Positions 36,039 through 43,814 of a stretch of 64,000 nt of DNA are shown here, piece by piece (the stretch's first letter is position 1; each line of letters begins with the position of its first letter). Below the pieces are notes generated by a model. That model saw only the letters and a list, made by a program, of their open reading frames with translations, had not been told where the DNA came from and ran no database searches. The translations under genes were made by a program, and so were the position numbers. Origin of the DNA: Allobosea sp. OK403 (GTDB taxonomy: Bacteria; Pseudomonadota; Alphaproteobacteria; Rhizobiales; Beijerinckiaceae); NCBI RefSeq assembly GCF_900113835.1, contig NZ_FOQV01000003.1, positions 806,001 through 870,000 on the forward strand, written 5' to 3'.

Positions 36039-37397
36039 ATGCGCCTGTCCCTCGTCGCAGCCTTGCTGCTGTCATCGACCATCCTCGCCGGCGCCCAGGA
36101 TGCGCAGAAGGAATTCCCCGCCAAGCTCGCCGGCCATGCCCTGCTGCCGGCTAACACGGTCATCGCCGCGCCAGCCGATGCGCCGGCCGACCTCAAGGTC
36201 TCCGGCAAGTTCGTCACGCCCGGCAAGCGCGTCGAGGCGGTCGGCACGGTGATGGGCACCTCAGGGGGGCGCCCGACCGGCCTGTCGACGCCGTTTGCCG
36301 GCCAGCCGGTGCAGGGCTTCTCCGGCATCCGCTCGCTGGGCAATAGCGAGTTCCTGGTGCTGACCGATAACGGCTTCGGCGCCAAGGCGAATTCGCCGGA
36401 CGCGATGCTGTTCTTCCACCGCCTCAAGGCCGATTTCGCCAGCGGCAAGATCGAACGGACCGCGACCACCTTCCTGCACGACCCCGACAAGAAGATCCCC
36501 TTCCGCATCGTCCATGAGGGCACGGAAAAGCGCTATCTGACCGGTGCGGATTTCGATCCGGAATCGATCCAGCCGATCGGCGGCAAATTCTGGATCGGCG
36601 AGGAGTTCGGCCCCTATCTCATCCGCGTCGACGCCGACGGCAAGGTCGAGGCCGTGCTCGAGACGCTCGTCGACGGCAAGCCCGCCCGCTCGCCCGACCA
36701 CTACGCCGTGACGACGCCCAACGCGCCCAACCTCCCGGTCGAATTCAATGTCCGCCGCTCCAAGGGCTTTGAGGGCATGGCGCAGTCGCCCGACGGCCGC
36801 TTCCTCTATCCGCTGCTGGAAGGCCCGCTGTGGAACGCCGAGACCAAGGGCAATGAGGAGGTCGACGGCAAGGAGGTGCTGCGCATCCTCGAATTCGACG
36901 TAGCCGCCGAGAAGTGGACCGGCCGTTCCTGGTTCTTCCCGCTGGAGCAGAAGGGCCTCGCCATCGGCGACTTCAACATGATTGACGGAACTACAGCTCT
37001 CATTATCGAAAGAGATAACGGCGAAGGCACCGCCGACAAGGCCTGCCCCGCCGGCCAGAAGGGCCCCGACTGCTTCCACGACCTCGCCAAGTTCAAGCGC
37101 ATCGTGAAGATCGAAATGACCGACGCCAATGTCGGCAAGCCGGTGCGCAAGGTCGGCTTCATCGACCTCATGAAGATCGCCGACCCGGACAAGAAAGCCC
37201 GCCAGGGCGCCATCGACGGCGTGCTGCCCTTCCCCTTCTTCACCATCGAGAACGTCGATGTGGTCGACCGCGCCAACGGCATCATCGTCGTCGGCAACGA
37301 CAACAACCTGCCCTTCTCCTCCTCGCGCGACCCGAAGAAGGCCGACGACAACGAGCTCGTGCTGCTCTCGGTGAAGGAACTGCTCGACGCGAAATGA
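36039..37397 (+). CDS. esterase-like phytase-family exported protein
   Basis: A 452-residue exported protein: signal peptide at residues 1-19 (LVAALLLSSTILAGAQ), then a phytase-like beta-propeller domain (PF13449, 'esterase-like activity of phytase'). The core shows VLTDNGFGAKANSPDAMLFF, FDPESIQPIGGKFWIGEEFG near 170, PNLPVEFNVRRSKGFEGMAQ near 230 and VVGNDNNLPFSSSRDP near 415. Probably periplasmic or outer, hydrolysing phosphate or ester bonds, maybe phosphate scavenging; the substrate is not known. It stands alone, with a hairpin after it. Confidence 0.86.
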   Translation: MRLSLVAALLLSSTILAGAQDAQKEFPAKLAGHALLPANTVIAAPADAPADLKVSGKFVTPGKRVEAVGTVMGTSGGRPTGLSTPFAGQPVQGFSGIRSLGNSEFLVLTDNGFGAKANSPDAMLFFHRLKADFASGKIERTATTFLHDPDKKIPFRIVHEGTEKRYLTGADFDPESIQPIGGKFWIGEEFGPYLIRVDADGKVEAVLETLVDGKPARSPDHYAVTTPNAPNLPVEFNVRRSKGFEGMAQSPDGRFLYPLLEGPLWNAETKGNEEVDGKEVLRILEFDVAAEKWTGRSWFFPLEQKGLAIGDFNMIDGTTALIIERDNGEGTADKACPAGQKGPDCFHDLAKFKRIVKIEMTDANVGKPVRKVGFIDLMKIADPDKKARQGAIDGVLPFPFFTIENVDVVDRANGIIVVGNDNNLPFSSSRDPKKADDNELVLLSVKELLDAK

Positions 37398-37466
37398 GTC
37401 GGGCCGCGCGCCTGATCCTTCAAGTTGCGGACAGGTAAGTCTGCGCCTTGAAAATCTCCGATCAAG

Positions 37467-37491
37467 TCATGGCCGGCCTTTGGCCGGCCAT
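37467..37491 (+). terminator. hairpin after the phytase-like gene, putative terminator
   Basis: catggccggcc faces ggccggccatg with a three-base loop (ttt), giving 11-bp arms, followed by the weak T-stretch ttcgtt. It starts 70 bp after the gene stop and ends 117 bp before the next start. Typical factor-independent terminator shape except for a short T-run. Confidence 0.6.
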
Positions 37492-37607
37492 GTTCGTTAG
37501 GGAAACCTGCCCTTGAATAGCGATTTTCGCAGGATTATATTAGCACGCACCAAGCACTCCATGTGCGAGGGCAGTGGTTTGGATGATCGACACTCATGGA
37601 GGTGATC

Positions 37608-37970
37608 ATGTTGACCGCGAATACGGACGGCAGACGGCCGCAGGACTTGTGCAACCTCATCCTCGCCGCGTGCCTGTTCATCTCTCCCTGGATCTTCGGC
37701 TTCGTGGGCTCCCCCATGCCCACCCGAAACGCCTGGATCGTCGCCGTGGCGCTCGCCCTGGTGGCCTTCGCGGCGCTTTCGGTCTTCGCCGAATGGGAGG
37801 AATGGGTGAACCTGGCGCTCGGCGTCTGGCTGATGGCGGCCCCCTGGATGCTCGGCTTTACCGGCAACTTCAACGCGTTCTGGACCCATATGATCCTGGG
37901 CGCCTTGACGGCGGCGGTCTCGGCCTGGGCGGTCTGGGACTATCGGCACGAGCCACACGCCACGGCCTGA
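37608..37970 (+). CDS. SPW-repeat membrane protein
   Basis: A 120-residue membrane protein of the SPW family (PF03779), a short multi-pass protein with tandem SPW motifs: the first is FISPWIFGFVG (near residue 20) and the second is the related AAPWMLGFTG (near 80), followed by a DYRHEPH tail. The ATG at 37608 is preceded by ggaggtgatc, a perfect complement of the 16S 3' end, so the longer upstream start (37596) is rejected. Role unknown. A terminator hairpin with T6 follows. Confidence 0.87.
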   Translation: MLTANTDGRRPQDLCNLILAACLFISPWIFGFVGSPMPTRNAWIVAVALALVAFAALSVFAEWEEWVNLALGVWLMAAPWMLGFTGNFNAFWTHMILGALTAAVSAWAVWDYRHEPHATA

Positions 37971-37993
37971 CCGGGCCGTGACCTGATGCTATG

Positions 37994-38023
37994 GCCCGCC
38001 GCCGCGAGGCGACGGGCTTTTTT
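37994..38023 (+). terminator. Rho-independent terminator of the SPW gene
   Basis: gcccgccgcc (37994-38003), four-base loop gcga, ggcgacgggc (38008-38017), then TTTTTT. One mismatch in the stem. It lies 23 bp after the stop of the SPW gene and has the classic form. Confidence 0.85.
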
Positions 38024-38031
38024 CATGTCCG

Positions 38032-38085
38032 CTAGAGCATGATGCCGAAAAGTGGGAACCGGTTTTCGGACGACATCATGCTCTA
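38032..38085. repeat. widespread intergenic inverted repeat (agagcatgatg type)
   Basis: agagcatgatgccgaaaa and ttttcggacgacatcatgctct form near-perfect arms around gtgggaaccgg. Elements of this sequence are very common between genes in Hyphomicrobiales. Not found elsewhere in this window as a full copy. Function unknown. Confidence 0.75.
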
Positions 38086-38097
38086 ACTCTTTGATGA

Positions 38098-38160
38098 GAG
38101 ACGGATTCAGGTTTCAGACGGGATCACTTTTTGATCCCGTCTGAAACCTGAATCCGTCTC
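38098..38160. repeat. perfect 29-bp palindrome with 5-base loop
   Basis: The arm at 38098-38126 (gagacggattcaggtttcag..., ending gggatca) is the exact reverse complement of 38132-38160, with ctttt between. It lies after the convergent SPW and nth genes, six bases past the nth stop, and forms an extremely stable hairpin. It may terminate both genes; there is no T-run outside it. A perfect arm pair of this length suggests recent origin or strong selection. Confidence 0.9.
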
Positions 38161-38165
38161 TAGGA

Positions 38166-38867
38166 TCACACCACGCGCTTATCCGCGGAATCGCAGAGAT
38201 CGACGAGCAGGCAGCGGCCGCATTCGGGCCTGAGCGCCTTGCAGGTGTAGCGGCCATGCAGGATCAGCCAGTGATGGGCATGCCGGCCGAACTCCCGCGG
38301 CACCGCCTTCTCCAGCCCCAATTCGACCTGCAGCACGTTCTTGCCCGGGGCGATACGCAGGCGATTGGCGACGCGGAAGACATGGGTATCGACTGCGTGG
38401 GTGATCTCGCCGAAGGCCATGTTGAGCACGACATTGGCGGTCTTGCGGCCGACGCCGGGCAGCGTCTCCAGCGCCTCGCGATTGGCCGGCACCTGGCTGC
38501 CGAACTCGGCGATCAGCTTTTCGCAGAGCGCGATCACGTTCTTCGCCTTGGTGCGGAACAGGCCGATGGTCTTGACCAGCTCCCGCACCCGCTCCTCGCC
38601 CAGTGCCAGCATCTTTTCCGGCGTATCGGCGAGCTCGAAGAGCTTGCGCGTCGCCTTGTTGACGCCTGCATCGGTCGCCTGCGCGGAGAGCACAACGGCG
38701 ACCAGAAGCGTGAAGGCGTTGACATGTTCGAGCTCGCCCTTGGGCTCAGGCTCAGCGGCGCGGAAACGCTCGAAAATCTCGCTGATCTCGGCGGCGCTGC
38801 GCGCGCGCGGCTTCGTGATCCCGGGGGCGGCGGGCGCGCGGCGTTTGGGCCTGTTCTCTTGCATCAT
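38166..38867 (-). CDS. nth: endonuclease III
   Basis: DNA glycosylase/AP lyase for oxidised pyrimidines. The 233-residue protein has the helix-hairpin-helix LPGVGRKTANVVLNM (catalytic Lys in GRK, about residue 145), the conserved Asp in ITHAVDTHVFRVANRL (near 163), and the [4Fe-4S] ligands C-x6-C-x2-C-x5-C in CKALRPECGRCLLVDLC at the C-terminus. An N-terminal 20-residue basic extension (PKRRAPAAPGITKPRARS) is common in the family in this order. Start ATG at 38867. Confidence 0.97.
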   Translation of the reverse strand: MMQENRPKRRAPAAPGITKPRARSAAEISEIFERFRAAEPEPKGELEHVNAFTLLVAVVLSAQATDAGVNKATRKLFELADTPEKMLALGEERVRELVKTIGLFRTKAKNVIALCEKLIAEFGSQVPANREALETLPGVGRKTANVVLNMAFGEITHAVDTHVFRVANRLRIAPGKNVLQVELGLEKAVPREFGRHAHHWLILHGRYTCKALRPECGRCLLVDLCDSADKRVV

Positions 38868-38887
38868 CGAGGCGTTATAATTGGACC

Positions 38888-39427
38888 ATGAACCCCGGCA
38901 AGTCCGATTCAGCCGCGACCGGCGACGCCTCGGCCATGGTGGCCGAGCGTCCCGTCTTCGACGCGACGATCACGCCGCATCGCTCGCTGGGGCAAAGCGG
39001 CTTCCGCATCGTGATGACGCTGGTCTGCCTCTCCAGCGTGGTCTCCTCGATCCCCTTCGTCGTACTTGGCGCCTGGCCGGTGGCGGGCTTCTTCGGCCTC
39101 GACGTCGCGGCCTTGTTCATCGCCTTCCACGTCAATTTCCGCCATGCGCGCGCCTTCGAACGGATCATCGTGACGCCGCTCGAGGTGCTGCTGCGCAAGG
39201 TCTCGCATCACGGCCGCGAGGCGGTCTGGCGCTTCAACCCGGCCTGGACCAAGCTCGAGCGCCAGGAGGACGAGGATTACGGCCTGCTGCGGCTCAGCCT
39301 GGTCTCGCGCGGGCAGAGCGTCGCGGTCGCGGGAGCGCTGTCGCCGAGCGAGCGCGAAGGCTTTGCGGACGCTCTCGGCGCAGCGCTCGCGAGCGCGAGG
39401 CGCGGCCCGGATTTCGGGCCCGCCTAG
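38888..39427 (+). CDS. DUF2244 domain-containing membrane protein
   Basis: A 179-residue protein of the DUF2244 family. Two hydrophobic helices (about residues 42-65 and 70-85; FRIVMTLVCLSSVVSSIPFV and VAGFFGLDVAALFIAF) precede a cytosolic region with the conserved HVNFRHARAFERI and HHGREAVWRFNPAWTKL. Function unknown. It is divergent from nth by 20 bp, an arrangement I believe is conserved in rhizobia. ATG at 38888, with attggacc upstream (weak site). Confidence 0.88.
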   Translation: MNPGKSDSAATGDASAMVAERPVFDATITPHRSLGQSGFRIVMTLVCLSSVVSSIPFVVLGAWPVAGFFGLDVAALFIAFHVNFRHARAFERIIVTPLEVLLRKVSHHGREAVWRFNPAWTKLERQEDEDYGLLRLSLVSRGQSVAVAGALSPSEREGFADALGAALASARRGPDFGPA

Positions 39428-39472
39428 AGGCTTTTGCGAAAAACGGGATCGAGGCGCTCTGAACCAGCTCGG

Positions 39473-40390
39473 TCAGGGCTTGGCGTCGAGGAACGTCCGG
39501 ACCAATTTGGTGGTCGCAGCCGGATTTTCCTCCATGATCCAGTGCCCGGAATCGGGGACGATCGCGCCTTGAACATTGCTGGCCGCGAATTTCATCACCT
39601 CGGCCATGGTCAGCCCGAAGGATTTCTCGCCGCCCAGTGCCAATACAGGCATGGTCAGCTTGCCCGCTGCCAGGAAAGCCTTGTTGTCGATCGCATCCTG
39701 ATCGAAGGCGGCGAACTGCGCGAAGCCCGCATGCATCGCGCCCGGCTTGGCATAGAGCGCGGCGTAATGCCGGCGTGAGGCCTCGGTGAAGCGGCTCGGC
39801 GTTGCGGAGAACTCGTTCCAGAACCGGTCGAGATAGATGCGCTCGCGGCCAGCGACGAGCCGCTCCATATCGGGCCCGCCGAAGCGGAAATGCCAGAGCA
39901 GCGGGTTCTTGAGGATCTCCTCCCAGGGACCGACCCCCGGCAAGGGTGCGTCGATCAAGACGAACTTCGTCACACGGTCGCGGTGCAGGGCGGCGAAGGC
40001 GTAGCCGACCATATTGCCGATGTCATGGGTGACCAGATCCGTCTTCTCGATCTTGAGCGCGTCGAGGACACCGGCAACATCGCCGCCCTGTGTCTTCTTG
40101 TCGAAACCGCCCTTGGGCTTGGACGAGAGGCCCATGCCACGCAGGTCTGGAACGATGACGGTGTGGTCACGGACGAGATCGGCCGCCAATGGCGCCCACA
40201 TATCGCCGGTCTCGCCATAACCGTGCAACAGAACCACGGCCGGGCCCTTGCCGCCGATGCGGACATGAATGGTCGTGCCGTTGCTCGCGATCTCCTGGAT
40301 GCGAAAAGCCGGGGGAAACGGGGCGACCTGCGCCGATGCGGGCATTGCCAGCAGAACGACGCCGACAATGGCGGCCAGAATGCGAAACAT
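39473..40390 (-). CDS. exported alpha/beta-hydrolase (epoxide hydrolase/haloalkane dehalogenase group)
   Basis: A 305-residue hydrolase with a signal peptide (residues 1-20, cleavage near ASA-QV). After the oxyanion region VVLLHGYGETGDMW and DLRGMGLSSKP, the nucleophile elbow is THDIGNMVGYAFA with Asp rather than Ser, the hallmark of epoxide hydrolases and dehalogenases. A terminal His lies in VPDSGHWIMEENP near residue 288. Periplasmic, so probably detoxifying or scavenging. ATG at 40390 has aaggaaccgag upstream (GGAAGGA). Isolated gene between convergent and divergent neighbours. Confidence 0.88.
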   Translation of the reverse strand: MFRILAAIVGVVLLAMPASAQVAPFPPAFRIQEIASNGTTIHVRIGGKGPAVVLLHGYGETGDMWAPLAADLVRDHTVIVPDLRGMGLSSKPKGGFDKKTQGGDVAGVLDALKIEKTDLVTHDIGNMVGYAFAALHRDRVTKFVLIDAPLPGVGPWEEILKNPLLWHFRFGGPDMERLVAGRERIYLDRFWNEFSATPSRFTEASRRHYAALYAKPGAMHAGFAQFAAFDQDAIDNKAFLAAGKLTMPVLALGGEKSFGLTMAEVMKFAASNVQGAIVPDSGHWIMEENPAATTKLVRTFLDAKP

Positions 40391-40663
40391 CTCGGTTCCT
40401 TCCAATGACTACGCGAGCGGACGCTCAAAATAGCACGCCAGAACAATGCCCCTGCCGCATTGTCAAGTATAGACGCAGAATAAGCGAAGCTGGCTTTCGC
40501 AATGGGCGCACAATGATGAAACCGCGCCATGAGCCTGCTCGACGAGCCGCCGGTCTCAGCAGCCTGATGCGGCCGGCCCGCCCTATCTTGCCAGCTTTCG
40601 GGTGGAGTCCCTCCCCTTGCATCCCTAGTTTCGCATCATGACATTCGATGCGAGGTTGATCCC

Positions 40664-41647
40664 ATGACCGCTCATATCCAGAAGCTCGGTGCGATGACCC
40701 CGACACGCTTCACCAACGCCGTGCTGGCGCGCGCCACCGAGGCCATGCCGGCCGAGGCCGATTTTCCCTCGACCGCGCCGGGTTCCGATTACGACACGGT
40801 GCGCCGGATCCTGGCCTTCATCACCGCGACATGGCGCGAGCAGCCGACGATCGAGGCGATCGCCGAAGCTGCCGGTGCGACGCCGACCGATGTCCACCAT
40901 CTCTTCCGGCGCTGGTGCGGGCTTACCCCCAAGGCCTTCCTGCAGGCGATCACGCTCGACCATGCCAAGGGCCTGCTCGGCGCCTCCGCCAGCATCCTCG
41001 ACACGGCCTATGAGGTCGGGCTGTCCGGGCCCGGGCGGCTGCACGATCTCTTCGTCACCCATGAGGCGATGTCGCCGGGCGAATGGAAGGCCGGCGGCGG
41101 CGGCCTGCGATTGTCTTATGGCTTCCATGCCTCACCCTTCGGCGAAGCCCTGATCGTCGTAACCGATCGCGGCCTGGCGGGGCTCGGCTGGGTCTCGACG
41201 TCAGTCGATGGCGGCAAGGTCGTCGGCGGCCGCGCCGAGGCGCTGGCCGACATGATGCGGCGCTGGCCCCATGCCGACTACCACTACGATCCCATGGCGA
41301 CGAAACCCTATGCGGGGCGCATTTTCGACCCCGCCGCCTGGTCGGCCGAGACGCCACTGCGCGTCGTGCTGATCGGCACGGATTTCGAGGTCCGGGTCTG
41401 GGAGACCCTGCTCAGGATCCCGGTCGGCTGCGCCACCACCTATGGCGACGTCGCAAGCCATATCGGCAAGCCGAGCGCCGCGCGCGCCGTCGGCATGGCG
41501 GTTGGCAAGAACCCGATCTCCTTCGTCGTGCCCTGCCATCGCGTGATCGGGAAATCCGGCGCGCTGACGGGCTATCACTGGGGCCTGACGCGCAAGCGCG
41601 CCATCCTGGGCTGGGAAGCCGGGCAGACAGCGGGCGTTGCCGGCTGA
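40664..41647 (+). CDS. Ada-like protein: AraC helix-turn-helix plus O6-methylguanine-DNA methyltransferase
   Basis: A 327-residue fusion. Residues about 45-145 are an AraC-type HTH (TIEAIAEAAGATPTDVHHLF, SPGEWKAGG region), and about 165-320 the DNA methyltransferase: RIPVGCATTYGDVASHIGKP (helix-turn, Arg finger), then the active-site PCHRVIGKSGALTGYHWGLTRKR with the acceptor Cys. The zinc-binding N-terminal domain of E. coli Ada, which senses methyl phosphotriesters, is absent, so it repairs O6-methylguanine and may act as a regulator by another signal. Start ATG at 40664. Confidence 0.93.
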   Translation: MTAHIQKLGAMTPTRFTNAVLARATEAMPAEADFPSTAPGSDYDTVRRILAFITATWREQPTIEAIAEAAGATPTDVHHLFRRWCGLTPKAFLQAITLDHAKGLLGASASILDTAYEVGLSGPGRLHDLFVTHEAMSPGEWKAGGGGLRLSYGFHASPFGEALIVVTDRGLAGLGWVSTSVDGGKVVGGRAEALADMMRRWPHADYHYDPMATKPYAGRIFDPAAWSAETPLRVVLIGTDFEVRVWETLLRIPVGCATTYGDVASHIGKPSAARAVGMAVGKNPISFVVPCHRVIGKSGALTGYHWGLTRKRAILGWEAGQTAGVAG

Positions 41648-41742
41648 ACCGCTACGGCTTCAGATACATGTCCCAGCAGGGCGCCAGCGCCACAAGCTTG
41701 CGCCCTTGCAGCGACATGCGTCGCGATCGCCACGCACCCCGG

Positions 41743-41768
41743 CGCCGCTTCGCTCGAAAGCGCTCTAA
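41743..41768. repeat. fragment of the cgcttcgctcgaaa dispersed repeat
   Basis: cgcttcgctcgaaagcgctctaa matches the end of the repeats at 5872 and 9402. It lies just before the stop of the proline-racemase-family gene. A decayed copy. Confidence 0.4.
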
Positions 41769-42775
41769 ATCTCCGCGAAGCGCGCCGGGAGTTCGAAACC
41801 CCAGCCGAGCGGGTCGTCGGCCTCGATGGTGAAGACCCCCTCGCCGGCGAAATGGCCGGTGCCACCAACCGCGACCGTCACGGCGCCCGGCGCCGGATAT
41901 TCGGCATGGCCGAGGACGCTCCCTGAGAATGTGCCGCCAGTGATGCTGCGGAAAAGCCGGGTCCGGCCAGAGCCAACCAGGCCCTTGGCATGATCCAGCG
42001 CCATCCGGGCGGTGACGCCCGAGCCCGTCGGCGAGCGGTCGATCTGGCGCTCGGCGAAGACGCAGAGATTGAAACTCGTCTCGTCAGGCCCGGCCTCGTC
42101 GGTGACGATCGTGCCGTAGAGAAAGCCGAGATCGGGCTCGGTCGGGTGAGTGATCGCCGGCCCGGCGCGGACAGCGTCGGTGAGCGCGCCGGCCGCCTCG
42201 ACGATCCGCGCGACCGGCGTCTCGAACAGGTCGAGCCCCAGCCGAGAGGCCGGCAGGATGCAATAGAAGGCGCCGCCATAGGCAATGTCGGTGGTGACCG
42301 GCCCCAGGCCAGGCACACCGACAACCCGATCCCGAACATGGACGAAGGCCGGCACGCTCTCGAAGGTCACGGTGCCGACCTTCCCGCTCTTGACCTCGCA
42401 GGCAAGCCTGACCAGCCCGCAAGGCGCCTCGATGGCAAAGCGCGTCACCGGCTCGACCGCCGGCACCAACCCGTGCTCGATCGCATAGCGGCCGAGCGCG
42501 ATGGTCGCGTGACCGCACATGGTCGAATAGCCTTCATTATGCGTGAACAGCACGCCGAAGGCGGCATCGGGATGCGACGCCTTGACCGGGATGACGCCAT
42601 ACATGCCGGCATGGCCGCGCGGCTCCAGCATCATCGCGCGCCTGAGATGGTCATGCTGCTCGCGGGCTTGCCTGCGCTTGTCGAGAAGGGTGGCGCCCGT
42701 CAGCTCGGGATAGCCGCCAATGACGATACGGACCGGCTCGCCGCAGGTGTGGTAGTCGAGATAGCTCAGGCGCAT
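41765..42775 (-). CDS. trans-3-hydroxy-L-proline dehydratase (proline racemase family)
   Basis: A 336-residue proline-racemase-family enzyme. The first catalytic Cys is present (STMCGHATIALGR, Cys87), but the second active-site position is Thr (DRSPTGSGVTARMALDHAKG, near 253) instead of Cys. In this family Cys/Thr marks the dehydratase that converts trans-3-hydroxy-L-proline to Delta1-pyrroline-2-carboxylate, while Cys/Cys is racemase/epimerase. The fold motifs HTCGEPVRIVIGG and HAGMYGVIPV are seen. It follows a kinase and a FAH-family gene on the same strand. Substrate inference from the two residues. Confidence 0.87.
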   Translation of the reverse strand: MRLSYLDYHTCGEPVRIVIGGYPELTGATLLDKRRQAREQHDHLRRAMMLEPRGHAGMYGVIPVKASHPDAAFGVLFTHNEGYSTMCGHATIALGRYAIEHGLVPAVEPVTRFAIEAPCGLVRLACEVKSGKVGTVTFESVPAFVHVRDRVVGVPGLGPVTTDIAYGGAFYCILPASRLGLDLFETPVARIVEAAGALTDAVRAGPAITHPTEPDLGFLYGTIVTDEAGPDETSFNLCVFAERQIDRSPTGSGVTARMALDHAKGLVGSGRTRLFRSITGGTFSGSVLGHAEYPAPGAVTVAVGGTGHFAGEGVFTIEADDPLGWGFELPARFAEI

Positions 42776-42788
42776 TGCTTTCCTCCAA

Positions 42789-42868
42789 CGTCATTGCGAG
42801 CATAGCGAAGCAATCTAGGGGACGTAGCGCGAGCCCTCCTGGATTGCTTCGCTATGCTCGCAATGACG
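42789..42868. repeat. gcgagc-tagcgaagca dispersed inverted repeat, copy 1
   Basis: cgtcattgcgagcatagcgaagcaat faces attgcttcgctatgctcgcaatgacg, with nearly perfect 26-base arms around a variable centre. The second copy is at 54424-54503. Here it separates the dehydratase from the kinase gene, so it lies inside a probable operon. Confidence 0.75.
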
Positions 42869-42878
42869 GCAAATTCGA

Positions 42879-43814
42879 TCATGCCCTAACGGCACTCCGG
42901 CGCGGCGGATCGCAACCGGGTCTCGTGCAGCTGTCGGCGGCAACATCGCAGGCGAAAGCCAGCGCGGCTTGCAGATCGCCGCGTGTCGCCAATGCAAGCT
43001 TTTGCCCGAGCAGACCGCGCATTGCCAAGACCGCCAGGACACCGCCGATGAAGGTGTCACCGGCTCCGACCGTATCGGCCACGGCCACGGACGGCGCGGC
43101 GCTCTCGATCAGGCCATCGGCATTGTGGCAGGACGCGCCCTGGCCGCCGCGCGTCACCAGCACGCATGCCGCACCAAGCCCGTGCCAATGCGCCACGACC
43201 TGCTCGGCCGGCCAGTCCGGGTGCAGCCAGGCGAGGTCGTCGAGACTGACCTTGACGATGTCTGCGAGCGCGATGCGCTGTTCGATCAACGCCGTCGCGA
43301 CCGCCCGCTCGGGCAGCACCGAGGCGCGAATATTGACGTCGTAGCTGATGCTCGCGCCCTGCGCCTTCGCGCTCTCGATCAGCGCCAGCGTCGCCGCGCC
43401 GGACGCGCCGACGGTCGCACCGAAGGAGGTGGCGTGCAGGTGGATGACACCGGGAGGACAGGAGCGTGACGTCCCTTCCGGCTCGGCATGAGCCGTACCG
43501 TCGAGATAAAGCCCGAATTCAGGAACGCCTCCGGCCCCGAGCGGAGCGACGACCGCGATGGCGCTGGGACGAGCGCTGTCACGAACCAGGCTGGCATCGA
43601 TGCCCTCGCTTGCAAGAGCTGTGCGAAAGCGCCGGCCAAGCGCATCGCTCGAGAGCGCGCCTGAATAGGCGACGCTTGCGCCGAAGCGAGCGAGCGCCAG
43701 CGCAGCGTTGAAGCCGGAGCCGCCGAGCACCGCCTCGTAATGCCGACCTTCGCCGTCGCGCGGGATGAAATCGCCTATCGCCTCGCCGGTGACGAGGATC
43801 ACACCTTGCGTCAC
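42879..43814 (-). CDS. PfkB-family carbohydrate kinase (fructokinase-like)
   Basis: A 311-residue ribokinase-fold kinase. The N-terminal GG-type motif is LGGSGFNAALALARFGASV and the C-terminal signature is DTVGAGDTFIGGVLAV with the catalytic Asp (near residue 256). The fold phosphorylates sugars such as fructose or 2-keto-3-deoxygluconate. GTG at 43814 overlaps the stop of the FAH gene (GTGA), so the long upstream frame is not used. Fructose or a keto-deoxy sugar acid acid from the adjacent FAH pathway are both possible; the sequence alone does not decide. Confidence 0.87.
   Translation of the reverse strand: MTQGVILVTGEAIGDFIPRDGEGRHYEAVLGGSGFNAALALARFGASVAYSGALSSDALGRRFRTALASEGIDASLVRDSARPSAIAVVAPLGAGGVPEFGLYLDGTAHAEPEGTSRSCPPGVIHLHATSFGATVGASGAATLALIESAKAQGASISYDVNIRASVLPERAVATALIEQRIALADIVKVSLDDLAWLHPDWPAEQVVAHWHGLGAACVLVTRGGQGASCHNADGLIESAAPSVAVADTVGAGDTFIGGVLAVLAMRGLLGQKLALATRGDLQAALAFACDVAADSCTRPGCDPPRRSAVRA

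Noticed and set aside
38032..38160. Possible attachment site or transposon end from the clustered palindromes
   Set aside because: No integrase, transposase or target duplication is nearby; the elements fit terminators and dispersed intergenic repeats.
42789..42868. CRISPR-like repeat
   Set aside because: Only a single palindromic unit, with the other copy 11.6 kb away; no regular spacers and no cas genes.
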